A stretch of 64,000 nt of DNA, taken from Pogostemon cablin (Eukaryota; Streptophyta; Magnoliopsida; Lamiales; Lamiaceae). Below are positions 47,991 to 59,435 of this stretch, piece by piece (the first letter of the stretch is position 1; each line of letters opens with the position of its first letter). A model generated the notes under the pieces. It saw only the letters and a program-made list of their open reading frames with translations. It searched no databases and was not told the DNA's origin. Made by a program: the position numbers and the translations under genes. Location of the stretch: NCBI GenBank assembly GCA_023678885.1, contig CM042965.1:26145777-26209776 (forward strand), given 5' to 3'.

Positions 47991-49110
47991 TTCAAGTAAG
48001 TGAGATAACGATTTAGATTATTTTGAGAAGTCTTTGATGAATCTCCTATTAAATCCTGCGTGTCCAAGGAAGGACCGCACTCCTTTTTTATTAGTAGGTG
48101 GTGGAAGTTTCTCAATCGCCACCACCTTTGCTCTATCAACCTGCAATTCCTTAGCCGAAATATAGTGCCCAAGAATAATCTCATCTCTTATCATGAAGTG
48201 ACACTTCTCCCAATTTAAGACAAGATTAGTTTCTTGACATCTCTTCAAAACAGTAGATAGGTTAGATGAACAAATATCAAAAGTGGAACCAAACACAGAA
48301 AAATTATCCATAAACACTTCCATGATTTTTTCTATCAACCCATCAAATATGGTCATCATGCATCGCTGAAATGTAGCAGGTGCATTACACAATCTAAAAG
48401 GCATCTTCCTAAAAGAAAAAGTTCCATAAAGGCAAGAGAAAGTAGTCTTTTCCTGGTCTTCGGGTGTAATCATAATTTGATTATAACCTGAGTACCCATC
48501 AAAGAAACAGTAAAACTCATACCCTACAAGACGATCAAGCATTTGATCCATGAAAGGAAGAGGGAAGTGGTCTTTGCATGTATTTTCATTCAATTTCCTG
48601 TAGTCTGTACATACACGCCATCCAGTAGGAATTCTAGTGGCTAGAGTCTCTCCATCATCGGCTTTAACAATAGTCATGCCCCCTTTTTAGCTACAACATG
48701 CAATGAACTCACATGGGGACTATCACAATCGGATAAATAATTTCTGCATCTAGCCATGTTAGGATTTGCTTCCTAGTCACTTCTTGAATAGCGGGATTAA
48801 CTCTCCGCTGATTCTGAATGCTACTCTTAGCCTCATCTAACAATCTTATCTTATGCATGCAATATGATGGACTAATACCTTTCAAATCATTAAGAGACTA
48901 ACCAATTACAGACTTATACTTCCTAAGCACATCTAATAACTCATCGAGTTGATCATCAGTTAAAGAAGAAGATACAATTACCGGGTATGTTTCATTTTCA
49001 CCTAGATAGGCATACTTCAAGTGCTCTGGTAGTAGTTTCAACTCCTTTTTCTTTTCTTCTTTTACTGTGCTTTCTCTATCCAGCAGTAAGTACTTCCTAC
49101 TCCACTTCAC
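47991..49110 (-). pseudogene. Athila-like reverse transcriptase
   Basis: RT blocks in order: TGWRVCTDYRKLNENTCKDH, FPLPFMDQMLDRLVGYEFYC, FFDGYSGYNQIMITPEDQEK, FRKMPFRLCNAPATFQRCMM, EVFMDNFSVFGSTFD, LNWEKCHFMI, GHYISAKELQVDRAKV, GVRSFLGHAGFNRRFIKDFS. The catalytic box, usually F/Y-x-D-D, reads FMDN (about 48306-48317), so the second catalytic Asp is Asn. The segment from 49110 to 48898 is the linker before RT (EHLKYAYLGENETYPVIVSS). Stops and frame changes separate it from the RT frame that starts near 48677. Confidence 0.9.
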
Positions 49111-49131
49111 CTATTTAAACTTGATCCTTTT

Positions 49132-50160
49132 TTATTCATACCTGTCATCATCCAAAGCAAGTAAATTTTCCAAAAAATTAATGCATACCTTATTAGAGAG
49201 CTCATCTAGCTCTGTGGTGGGAAAAGCAAGAGACTCCATCAAGCATGTCTCCAAGGAATCCTTAGAAAGAATCAAAGACATATCTTCTTTAACGATCTCT
49301 TCCACCACATTGATGCTGTGATACTGCGTCTCCATCGGCATCTTCATTACTTTATCAAGGTTGAACATAACCTCTTTTATATCCATGCGCAGCCTTAGCT
49401 CACCCTTTTGAATATCAATCATAGCTCCAGCCGTGATAAAGAATGGTTTCCCTAAGATAAGGGGAACATTATCCTTGTCATCCTCCATCTCAAGTACAAG
49501 AAAGTCCACAGGAAAAACTAGTTTCTCTATTTTCACTAGAACCTCTTCAATCATCCTTTTCGGAAAAGTCATAGACCGATCCGCCAATTATAGAGCAACC
49601 GTTGTGGGAGTTAACTCTCCCAAACTAGCCTTTGAAATATTAACAAGGGCATCAAATTGATGCTTGCCCCAAGATCGCACAAGGCTCGTCGTGCCGGCCC
49701 CTTCCTAATCTCACATAGAATGGTGAAGTTTCCCAGATACTTTAACTTTGCTGGAAACTTCCTCTGTATGATCGAGCTACAGTTCTCAGACAAATTCACT
49801 GTCTCAATTCCGTTCATGCTTCTCTTCTTCAAAAGTATATCCTTTAGAAAGCGGACATAATATGGTATCTCTAAGAGTGCTTTAGAGAAAGGAATGCTCA
49901 AGCTTATCTTGTTTATGATGTCTGAAAACTTCTTGAAATTTTCTTCCAATCCCTTCTTGACTAGGTTGAAAGGAAACTGAGGATGTATCTTAGTTTTGGG
50001 AATCCCCCATTCATCACGTTCAACCTTCTCTGCTTTATCCTTTTTGGCTCTCAATCTCTTTGCTCTTTTCCATTTCTTTTCTGCTGTAAGCTTGGTATTC
50101 TGCTCTTTAGATAGTACTAGAGTAGCATCAACATCAAGTAAAGCATTCGGCATAGAAAAC
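49132..50160 (-). pseudogene. Athila-like aspartic protease and flanks
   Basis: KKWKRAKRLRAKKDKAEKVE and WGIPKTKIHPQFPF (about 50100-49970) lead into the protease: FTILCEIRKGPARRALCDLG then ASINLMPLLIFQRL. The active site is D-L-G-A-S, the plant gypsy form of DTG. After this a frameshift near 49620 and a stop near 49592 intervene, and the second half follows: ADRSMTFPKRMIEEVLVKIE, FPVDFLVLEMEDDKDNVPLI, LGKPFFITAGAMIDIQKGEL. A GGTCGAACC array lies immediately upstream in the same open frame (50165-50490). Confidence 0.85.
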
Positions 50161-50164
50161 GGTG

Positions 50165-50490
50165 CCAATCGAGGTGGTTCGACCATGGTTCGAGTAGGGT
50201 TGCTGGTCAAACCAGACGAGTAGTGGTCGAACCGTGCATCAGAAAGTGCTTTCTTTCCAGGACAGGTCGGTTCAACCATGGTTCGACCAACTAGGTTGGT
50301 CGAACCATGATGATCATGGTCGAACCTTGCTTCTGAAAAATAGAGTTCTCTGGACAGAGCGGTTCGATAATGATTCGACCAATTAGCTGTCATGGTCGAA
50401 TCGATCGGCTGGGATTTTTGAAGGTTGCCCAGGTGCCTGGTTCGACATCCTTAGTGCGATTTGACCAGCTGTGTTGGTCGAATCGAGTTC
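50165..50490 (-). repeat. GGTTCGACCA array between gag and protease, partly in an open frame
   Basis: At least nine copies of GGTTCGACCA / TGGTCGAACC and close variants. On the - strand they are translated in the open frame as VGRTMVEP, ARFDHDHHGS, ARFDHYSS and TRTMVEPPRL. The same motif forms arrays in the LTR (37310-37610) and at 41440-41705. Confidence 0.7.
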
Positions 50491-50493
50491 GAA

Positions 50494-52044
50494 TCAAACT
50501 TCTGGAGCTTCAGAACTCATTTCCGACATCATCGATCCCTCATACTGTGTTCCAAACCTTAATGTGATGGCGTTGTACTGCTTCGGGTTTGCTATACTTT
50601 GAGATGAGAACTTGCCCTTCTCCATGATTTGCGTCAATTGGTTAACATTTTCGGCCATATGCCCCATCAATAACGTCAAGTCCTTCATCTGCTTAGATAT
50701 ATCCTCATAATTTGCATCAATCTTTTCTACGGTCCAATCTTGCATCATTCCTTGCCATGTACATGTTCCTTGTATCCTCAAAACCAGGCTTCCTTTCTTC
50801 AACCTTAGCACCCGGATCAATACCATTAGCAGGTTGTACTGCTGTATTATGATCTCTCCATGAAAACTTCAGCCTCCTTGGTTGTTGATAATTACCAGGG
50901 GAACCACGATTATTGCAGTTACCTTGATAATTCCAGTTTCCTTGATTTTGGATCCTCGTTCCTTGAATACTTTGACCCATCACATAGTTCGCCTCTTCCA
51001 ATTCCTCTTGGCTAGCTCCTTCATTACAAACATCTTGCTGCATCATTGGCACTCGCTGCGCTATATCAGTGGTCTGCTTCTGCTGAGACTTAAGTAACTT
51101 GTTGATACTAGCCAAGCTAGAGATGATCTCATCCTCTCTACTTGACTTCACCATCGTATGCTCAATCTGTGCTACTTTTCCAAGAATATAAGTGCCTCTC
51201 ACTCTATCAGTTGGCCAATATCTTAAGTTCATCGAAATATCCTCAAAGAGCTTTTCGGTCTCTACAGATGACTTTGTAAGCAGTACTCCATTAGAAGAAG
51301 CATCTAACAACACTCGAGAATCACAGTCCAATCCGTGTAATGAGCTTTAGAAAGCCCATGCTGTGGACACTTTCGAAGCATGTCCTTGAATCTGTCCTAA
51401 GCCTCATGAAATTTCTCATTACCATGGATAGCAAATTGATTAATTTCTTGTTTCATGTTAAACACCTTTGAAGGTGGCATGTAATGCTCCAAGAATTTTA
51501 ATTTCAATTTCACCCAGGTATCGCATTTAGTAACATTGAGATTATCGTACCAATCTCTCGTCTTTTCATTAAGTGAGAATTTAAACAAGATGATCCTCCT
51601 CGCATCTTCATGAGCTCCTGCATCCTTTTGTATACTTGCATAACCAAGGAACTTATTCAGATGTTATTGAGGATCATCAAAGGTTCCCCCAAAGAAGGGA
51701 CTCCTTTCATTAAATCTGTTAAGAGCAGGGTGTAAATTAAAATCAGCTCCGGCCCCTCTTGCTCCTAGCAGCCCCGCATTGCCTCCTCCGTTGTTCTTAA
51801 ATACTTCACGGATGGCAAGATTATCCAGATTCGCCGCCACGTTGACTGCTTCTGCTTCCAAGTTAAATTCGGTTACAACTTCAGTCGCTTGTGAGTTCAG
51901 CTCGTCAACTTCAATTCCTAAATTAAGAGCCTCCGTTGGTTCTACGTTCTTATTCTTCTTCTTCTTTCCTTTCTTCTTCCTTGACGATGATCCAATATCC
52001 GGATTATAAGGTTCTAAATCACCTACCTTTGATCTAGTGAGCAT
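50494..52044 (-). pseudogene. Athila-like gag
   Basis: Starts MLTRSKVGDLEPYNPDI (52044) with a lysine-rich KKKGKKKKNK patch, then an acidic region and LLGARGAGADFNLHPALNRF. It continues with the retrotransposon gag core: RIILFKFSLNEKTRDWYDNL, WVKLKLKFLEHYMPPSKVFN, EINQFAIHGNEKFHEA (51590 to 51397). Further left are LTKSSVETEKLFEDISMNLR and QGNWNYQGNCNNRGSPGNYQ (51331 to 50717). A premature stop at about 51661 fits Gln CAA to TAA, and the one at about 51394 fits Trp TGG to TAG. No clear CCHC zinc knuckle is seen. It lies directly inside the 5-prime LTR and primer site, as expected. Confidence 0.88.
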
Positions 52045-52133
52045 ACACTTAAGAAAAATAAGAGTTAAAAATTAAAGATAAGAATAAAGTAGTCTCAATT
52101 AAACTAAAAATAATAAATTAATAATTAATGCCG

Positions 52134-52151
52134 TCCCCGGCAACGGCTCCA
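52134..52151 (-). promoter_or_regulatory. Primer binding site (tRNA-Asp) of the Athila-like element
   Basis: On + TCCCCGGCAACGGCTCCA, the 3-prime end of tRNA-Asp with one mismatch, six bases from the LTR border. It is the same primer tRNA as the 19.7-27 kb element. Confidence 0.8.
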
Positions 52152-52157
52152 AGAACT

Positions 52158-52897
52158 TGATGAGCGTTTTCTCAATACACAATATTAATCCCCAAGTATG
52201 AAGGATGCTATTGTAGCTTTGATAAGAGACCAAGTGATTATCGAACCCAAAGGACGTATTATTATTAATTTAATTATATTCTAACTTATTAAGACTATTA
52301 TGGCAAAATAGTTGTATGATTAAGTAACCAATAACTAAGTAATTAAAAGAACAATTAAAATAAATAGAAGTAGAGATTGAACGAAAGTAAATAAGTGAGA
52401 AGATAGGTAGTCCTTCGGGCCATCCAGTTTACTCATTAATTTCCCTTTCGTGTATCAATGTCCGACTCTACCTTGTGGAGTATGGAAACATCACTAAACC
52501 ATGTAAATATACTCTATAGATACAAGTAAATAAGCGTGTGACACGTGTGAATCTCCTTGTAGCAAGAGATATAACTCACCCCCTTTCTAGGTACTATCGG
52601 TATCAATTATTTCTCATGCACTAAGTACTCTAACCCGATATGATCTCCCTTTATAGGTACTATGAAGTTATACTCTTTATCCTACTTATTAACCGAATAA
52701 GATTCAATTAACAAGTATTTATATAATATAGTTCTAATGAGACTTCAGAATCTCTTCACTTAGAATCATAACATGGAATCCTGCTCAGCAGTGAACGCAC
52801 TCAATCAATAATCAAGATATGTATTCAGACTCTACATAACAATTAATGATGCACAAAACAACTTTGAGTATGAATTAAAAACGCATAATCTTATCGT
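52158..52897 (-). repeat. 5-prime LTR of the Athila-like element (R-U5 side)
   Basis: Matches 36110-36850 closely from TGATGAGCG to CATAATCTTAT. Homology to the partner LTR stops abruptly at 52897. Confidence 0.85.
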
Positions 52898-53510
52898 CAA
52901 ATTAGGGCTTCTTCTCATGAAAAAATATGCATTAATACTAACTAGGGGTGAAATCTTGCGTTTCTAGACAAAACGGCATTCCAGCTCGACTTGAGCTGCC
53001 TGGCTTGATTTGGTGGAGTTGGAGGTTGAGCTGAGTTTTAGGAAAAAGTAGGTTCTTGGCTCGGGTTGAGTTGACTGGCTCAACTAGGTTGAGCTGGATT
53101 GTGCCCGACCACACTATTTCAAGCATAACTTTCGCACCTAACTCCGATTCAAGTGGTTCTTGTGCCAAAACGATACTCTTTTCCTTAGCTATCTTCTTAT
53201 ATAAAGAAAGTAGGATGAACTCTTAACTTTTCATTCCACTCGATTTTCGTGACGAGCCACTTGATTTTTTGTCCGTTTCAACTTCATTTTCTGATTATGT
53301 TCTTTTCCTTCTTAATTTCCACCTTGCACAACAAAACACCCTCAAGTGCACCAACTTCTCAAACTTATGAAAAATAAGAGATTTGTGCTAATTTACGCAA
53401 CAATCCTCTAAAAATTATGTTAAATCGAACCTTAAAACACGTTAATTTTCAAACTCAATAACCTCAAAACATCACTTACTCTAGCAACAAGCACTTTGAG
53501 TTTATCTTAT
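52898..53510 (-). repeat. Divergent U3-like sequence joined to the 5-prime LTR
   Basis: Not similar to the U3 of the partner LTR (36850-37796). It instead carries a GAGCTGG/CAGCTC/GGTTGAGC inverted-repeat array (52978-53100) followed, on +, by CAAGCATAACTTTCGCACC and CTCCGATTCAAGTGG. These resemble the block next to the arrays at 20948-21090 and 32172-32280. An outer border and target duplication were not found. Confidence 0.5.
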
Positions 53511-54477
53511 ACTCCATCGGTCTCATTAAACCTTTCATATTTTTTCTTATATATTTGTCAAACAATATTTTTCACATTTAAAAAAAAAAGAAAAAGGAAA
53601 AGAAAATAACATGTTTATCAGATAATTTAAAAAATTACCTTGATTTCTTAACTTTCACAATCACTTAACATGTATAAAATTACTGCAAATTTAATTTATA
53701 ACTTAAAATACTAAGATGCCCTAAAAAGTTAATAAAGTTGATCATGCTTACAAAAGTAATAAAATTGGTCATTAAAGTAACTTTCGTGATACAATGAGTC
53801 GTATGGTAGAACTGTGGTAACTTTGCAACATGAGATTGACCTGAAATTTCTAACCCTCAACTCAAATTTCTTTTTAGGGAAAATCATAAGGCTTAAGTAA
53901 TTCAAAAGAGAAAAATTCTTGCCTAGATGTGCTCTCCACACAAAAGTCCTTTAAAAAGAAAGAAAAAAAAAAGACACACAATGTATCTCTTATATAACTC
54001 AAAGACAATTGGTGCATTGAAAATCAACTACCAACATAATGAATAAAGAACAAGGTTAATTTTTGGAAGTCCTATTCACCCACTTGTTTACATATCTGAG
54101 ACCTACACACTTTATCACTTTTTGTAAATGACTCTGCTATTCATCTTCCACACAACCACTTTTAATTCTGCTATCTAAATTTCTTCCATACATTTATTCA
54201 TGATACAAAACTTTCAAATCTCTCTTTCATTATCATCGCAGCTTAAAGGAATTCGTACATCTTTCAAATTAATTGAGAAATTCAATATATGACTGCAAAT
54301 CTTGTGTGATATTTATTGAATATCACAACATTATTTTACGAAAATTAATAAAGGGTAGGATTAAATTTAATGTAATATACAGGTATCTTATGATCATGTG
54401 AGCAAGTCGTTCGAAAATGTTTTACTTTTTCTTTATAATTAGTTATTATTATTTTATTAAAAATATTATTACTTTTT
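53511..54477. other. AT-rich spacer
   Basis: Begins TACTCCATCGGTCTCATT, a MITE-like end without a visible partner. No gene is seen. Confidence 0.4.
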
Positions 54478-54787
54478 AGAGATGAAATTAAAATTGTCTC
54501 ATACAAATTCTTTATTCAAAATAGTTAAAAAAAACTTTATTTCTCTTAAATATTCCCATGACTATTAAATTCTCAATGAAATGGTCATTTTTAGTTAAAA
54601 ATGTCAAATTCCATGAAATTGAAATATGAGACTAAATCGGTACTTTTATAAAATTATGGGTGAGATTGATTAAAAATATTATTTTGAGCCGAAATTAGAG
54701 CAAAATGGAAGGTTTGGGACGAAAGTGAATGCCCTAACTATTTTAGAATCTCTTTTGATAAAATAAAGGTACGGAACGATTTATGTT
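54478..54787. repeat. Dispersed repeat related to 31780-32052
   Basis: Shares AAAATTGTCTCATACAAA, CAATGAAATGGTCATTTTTA, GACTAAATCGGTACTTTTA and GGTACGGAACGATTTATG with 31780-32052. Diverged, non-coding, type unknown. Confidence 0.6.
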
Positions 54788-54897
54788 TAAACTCCATCTC
54801 TCATGAAATAAGTTATAATTTGCACGTATGGTTATTATTTATTATTGATCTGGTATAGCTTCTTATCCATTTCATGAAATAAATTTCGCGAGACTGG

Positions 54898-54935
<38 letters not shown>

Positions 54936-55531
54936 TTATGGATACTTTCTCGTGAGACGAGTATATATGAGATAAATTGTGAGACTGATCGATTCATTTT
55001 AAAATATTATTATTGGTTAAATAAAGTATGATATTAAGATAATTAACATATGGTTCATTATAGTATGATGAATGTTACATTAATGTATGAGGCTAAGGGC
55101 ATTATAGTATAACTCATGATGAATGTTACATTAATGTATGAGGCTAAGGGCATTATAGTATAACTCACTAAAGTATAATGTTGATTCATTATAGTATGAC
55201 TTAAAGGATGTTAAAATATGATTTATTAAAGTATGTTCAAAGGTTCATATTTTAACAACCTTAAAATCATACTTTAATCAATCACACATCATACTTTAAT
55301 CAACCTTAATATTTTTATTAAAAATGATTATTTGATCAATAAAATTATAATACTCGTATTAAACTAAATATATAAAAAGTAATATCAAATTATTAAAAGT
55401 TATCTTTTATAAACATAGAAATAAGTACTGTTATTTTTAACAATAATAAAATAATTTATTTTATAATCTTATAAAATAAATATTGTTAAATTAATTAATT
55501 AATTAAAAACAAGCCGCCATTTATAATTAAG
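54788..55531. other. AT-rich spacer with (TA)n and a 51-bp tandem duplication
   Basis: (TA)n at 54903-54931. The unit ATGATGAATGTTACATTAAT to TATAACTC occurs at 55065-55115 and 55116-55166. No gene is seen. Confidence 0.6.
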
Positions 55532-55780
55532 GGCAGGTCTTGCGTGAGACCGTCTCACGTGAGACCGTTTTTTACTTTTTTAAATAGTTATAACTTTCAC
55601 TATAAAACGTTATCACTTTCGCTATAAAATGTTATCACTTTTTATTTATACTATAAATTGTTCATGAAATAATATTATCACTTTTCATTAATTTATTAAC
55701 ACTTTCTTTTATAAAAATTATCACTTTCTGGCTATCTCACATAAACCCTTAAGTGAGACGGTTTCACACAAGTCTTTGCC
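55532..55780. mobile_element. MITE, family with GGTCTTGCGTGA ends, second copy
   Basis: GGGCAGGTCTTGCGTGAGAC at left and GTTTCACACAAGTCTTTGCC at right are inverted. The interior ATCACTTTCGCTATAA runs match 8121-8342. Confidence 0.7.
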
Positions 55781-55993
55781 TATAATTAATTGCTAACGAA
55801 AAAAGGTCCTTCTTTCTTTCTAATTATTTTTTACTTTAATGTAAAATATTTAATTAGGTTATTGAATAATTCGTCATAAATTAAGATCATTGATTTCATC
55901 CAAGTACACCCTTGAGTCATGATATTAGCACCCTTACAACGCTATAATACATAAAAATGCCATTAACTTTTCATACTTATTAACAATATCATA

Positions 55994-56232
55994 CTCCTTT
56001 CGTCCCACGTTAAAATTTATATTTTCCATTTTGATCGACTAGGTTTACATTTTCCTTTTTGTCAAGCGGGACTCACCTAAAACAATTAATTATTCCATAT
56101 AAAGCCCAGACACACAACACTAATACAACTACCACTACACATTAAATATTATAGTATTTCTCAAACTCACTATGTATGAGTAAAATATTATAATTTTAAG
56201 TAAACGTAAACGTTAATTCAAGATAGAAAGAG
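55994..56232. mobile_element. Stowaway-like MITE
   Basis: CTCCTTTCGTCCCACG at left and GATAGAAAGAG at right, TA at both borders. The right end is decayed. It lies back to back with the next MITE. Confidence 0.55.
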
Positions 56233-56236
56233 TATA

Positions 56237-56454
56237 CTCTCTCCATCCGCCGACAAGATATATATTTTGCTATTTTGGGAGTCCGCACCATGGGTTCATA
56301 TTTTCTTTTTAAACACATGGACCCATGTACATATAATACAATTTATATACGTGATCCACACACTCCACTAGTACAATTACACGCTACACATTAAATAATA
56401 TTATTTAATTCATGTACTAAAAACAAATGTATATCTTACGGCGGACGGAGAGAG
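56237..56454. mobile_element. Stowaway-like MITE (TA duplication)
   Basis: CTCTCTCCATCCGCCGACAA at left, inverted in CGGCGGACGGAGAGAG at right, with TA on both sides. 218 bp. Confidence 0.75.
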
Positions 56455-56763
56455 TACTTTATTTCATCAATTATCTAGTCCTTTTACTATAGGCAAAGAG
56501 TTGTGTAAAACGGATAAAAAATGATATTCAATCGATAAAAATAATAAATGTGAAGTATATTATAAATAAAAAGTGACAACATTTTATTAAAAAATAATAA
56601 TAATTAATTAAAAATATAAAATAAAAAGTGACAATATTTTATTAAAAAAAGCTAATAACATCTTTTATAAAAAGTAATAATTACTCAAAAAATATAGAAA
56701 ATAATAGTATCACTCAAAACTCCCCTATTATATCATCACGCTTAAAATTAATTTTTTTAAGGA
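56455..56763. other. AT-rich spacer
   Basis: Degenerate AAAAAGTGACAA / TTTTATTAAAAA runs. No gene. Confidence 0.4.
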
Positions 56764-58333
56764 TTAACTGCATTAAAATACACGACCTTTTTCTCTTTTT
56801 TTAATTTAATTACGAACTTTTTTTTTGTCAAAAAAATACATGATCTTCTGTTTTTTTCTCAATATAATCATGAACATTTTTTTTGTCAATTAAATACATG
56901 ACCTTTTATGTATTTTTTCAATTGAATCATAAATTTATTTATTTTAGTCAAGTATATATAATTTTTATATTTTCTCATTTAATCTAAATTCTTACTTAAA
57001 TAAAAAAAATCTATTGAACAATTTTTACGAAATTTTATTAATTCTAACTATTTAAAAATAATAAAAAATAAACTACTAAAATAATCAGATTTTACGATGA
57101 CTACCAATATGTATTAAAATATTAAAATCAGATTTTACGATAAGTAACGAACTCTTAATAATTATCCATTCAATATTAATATTTATTTATTTATTAATTG
57201 TCGATTATTTAAAAAGTTAATTAATTAAATTTGAGGCAAATTTCGTGAATTTTTATGAATTTTTTTACAATTTATTTAATATTTAAAATGTAATATATAT
57301 ATATATATATAAATTATTTAATGTGCATTGATTTTTTTTAATAAAATAATTTTGAACAAATAATATACTCCCTCCACGGTCCCACGAAGATCTCTACGTA
57401 CTTGTTCTAATCCAGGACAAGTGAGATCTTCCGGTCTGCGTGCGTGGGGAGTCTGGTCCGATCTGAATTCAGGCACGGCCCGCCCGTCTGCTGCTAGGTC
57501 TGGGAATGGCGCCAGGCGAGATCGCCGCTATGCCCCAACATGAATTGAATGGTCCTTCGACCTTCGTTTGATTCCGACGGCCAGCATAGATCTCATGAGA
57601 CCCGCCCACTATTACTACGAAAGAAGCCATGCCTTTTTCCTTCGCTACTAGGAAAGTAAGCAACTTCTATTAGCGCCGGACCTTGAGTCAAATTGATCGT
57701 GTCATGTGCAACGTCCATCAATGATGGTTCATTAATGTTCATTGATGTAGACTCCTTCCCCCTTCTCAACTACGAAAAAGATCGAGAGGGGCCCGAAAGC
57801 CCCCAAACGAAGAACGAAAACGGAAGTCTTTCGACTCACTTCCTATTCTCTCTTAAATAAATAAAGCTCGCCCTCGAGCCTTGGGCGGGTCGGCCGGGTC
57901 TTTCCCTGTTGTTCTATTCCTGCCACGAGAAAGACGCGCGGAAGAGGTATGCCCAGCGCGCCGAGAATCTGTTGAGAGTTTGTCTCGGTAGGGAACTGTA
58001 CGATCTTTTACCTTATTGTATTGAATCAAAAAAGGGTCAGTGCTATGGCCCCTTATTGTTTTGTTTGATCCAAGATTGACCGGGAACGAGCCCCCGACTT
58101 CCATAGGTCTTTGGTTTGACTTCCTAATGAGAATGGAGGTCCTTACTTTTAAGAGGAAAAAATTGTGATTGAACTAAAAAATATACAAAAATGACATACA
58201 TTTAATTGATAAAAAGAAAGTTTGTGATCAAATTGAGGATAAATAAGAAGGTCGTGTATTTTTTTTTACAATAAAAAAAGTTTGTGATTATATTGAGAAT
58301 AGAAGAAAAGATCGTGCATTTTAACGTAATTAA
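56764..58333. mobile_element. Foldback element with about 190-bp arms
   Basis: The left arm (56764-about 56965) and right arm (about 58145-58333) are inverted copies. The left starts TTAACTGCATTAAAATACAC; the right, read on -, starts TTAATTACGTTAAAATGCAC. Each arm is itself built of about three diverged units of about 58 bp (ATACATGACCTTTT ... CAATATAATCATGAAC ... TTTTTTTGTCAA). Long subdivided arms resemble Mutator-like or foldback elements. T-rich borders prevent a confident target duplication. The centre holds mitochondrial-type DNA. Confidence 0.65.
57372..58140. other. Mitochondrial-type DNA segment (NUMT) inside the foldback element
   Basis: Base composition jumps to about half G+C between AT-rich arms, with no similarity to the surrounding repeats. 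Stretches such as GGGGCCCGAAAGCCCCC, CGAAGAACGAAAACGGAAG, GAGAAAGACGCGCGGAAGAG and GAATGGCGCCAGGCGAGATC have the look of plant mitochondrial intergenic or leader DNA. This is judged from composition and style; no mitochondrial gene is identified. Open frames of 64 and 83 codons on - have no recognised product. Confidence 0.6.
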
Positions 58334-59435
58334 TTTTTTTTTAAAAGAGTGCAATACGCGTATGCATACATGGGAGTATCATTTCATTTTTACATGTTTC
58401 CACATCTTCTTATTCATAAAGAAATTAATGGTGTAAAATAAAACATTCTTAATTATCGCGGTAATAATTTAGTTCCTTGACTTTCAATAATTGACTTGAA
58501 TATTCTCCGCTGAAAACGATGCTAACTATATTTCAAAACCCCACTTCAATTCCAACAAATTAACGCCAAATAAAAACTATTTTACTGATTTCATCAAACT
58601 ATGTTCATATTATGCGTTATTACAATATTAATTTTGAAAAATAAAAAAAAATGAAAGTGGTCACATTCACATTAACATATGTACCACTCATAAATGTACA
58701 TACTATATACATACAGTATACCTTTACATGAAATAAAAGATGAGAACAAAAAGAAAAGAAATGGGAGGGGTGAAAAAGTGGCAAACATTGTAGAGAGAGA
58801 AATAGAGGAGAGAGAAGTGATCAGTTCTAGGGTGGCTTTTCACAGTGGAAAGACAAAATCAATTAACCTCCAACTGCAAACCCTTCTCTCTCTCTCTTCT
58901 GGTCACTGTATAGTGTGTGAGAGAGAAAGAGAGTAATGAATGGGAGGTTTACTGCATAAATGTAAAGATGCTGGTGTGTTGCACTGATTCAGATGCAGAA
59001 TCAAGATAATTAAATAATGGCAATAAATGGGGTGAGAGAGACGAGTCGTGGATCAAGTGTGGCACTGAAAAACATGGTGTTCTTTCTTCAATTTATATGC
59101 CTGCACCCATCTCCTACCCCCACCCTAACCCCCCCCCCCCCACTTGGAATGTATGTATATGTTGTATGTATAGGTCTTATGACTGTGGTCTTCATCTTCT
59201 GACCGTTTCACCCAACAAAGATCTTCGAATAGTCCAAATAGGTAATCTAAACCGTGCCAAACACCGCCAGAGTGTGTTGTACCATGATATTATATTTTAT
59301 TTATATTTGTATGTATTCTGTGTTCTAGTTTTTTCTTTTTATTGCTAATTTTTATTTAATAAATTCATGATCACAGTCTGTATCAAAATATTCAATATAT
59401 TCTCATGTATCAATTTTATATGTGTTAGAGGATAA
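58334..59435. other. Intergenic region, no gene supported
   Basis: Includes GA/CT-rich tracts (58786-58825 and 58883-58935) and a C tract at 59131-59141. The purine/pyrimidine tracts could be a leader of an unseen transcript, but no coding or RNA gene can be supported. Confidence 0.4.

Larger units (their letters stand above)
36110..52897 (-). mobile_element. Athila-like Ty3/gypsy retrotransposon, decayed and interrupted
   Basis: Read right to left: 5-prime LTR (52158-52897, then a divergent U3), tRNA-Asp primer site (52134-52151), gag, protease, RT, RNase H, integrase, a further 3-prime ORF, polypurine tract (37797-37812) and 3-prime LTR (36110-37796). The domain order PR-RT-RH-IN places it in Ty3/gypsy. 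The extra ORF after integrase, the primer tRNA and the MLTRSKVGDLEPYNPDI start fit the Athila lineage of the Tat/Athila clade. A CACTA transposon (42478-46416) splits the integrase. All frames carry stops or shifts, so it is defective. Total about 16.8 kb, or 12.8 kb without the CACTA insert. Confidence 0.9.

Noticed and set aside
57469..58104. Two open frames on the - strand in the G+C-richer segment
   Set aside because: No recognisable domain; they are probably compositional results of mitochondrial-type DNA.
58786..59010. MicroRNA precursor near the GA/CT-rich tracts
   Set aside because: No known mature plant miRNA sequence was recognised, and the pairing comes from simple GA/CT repeats.
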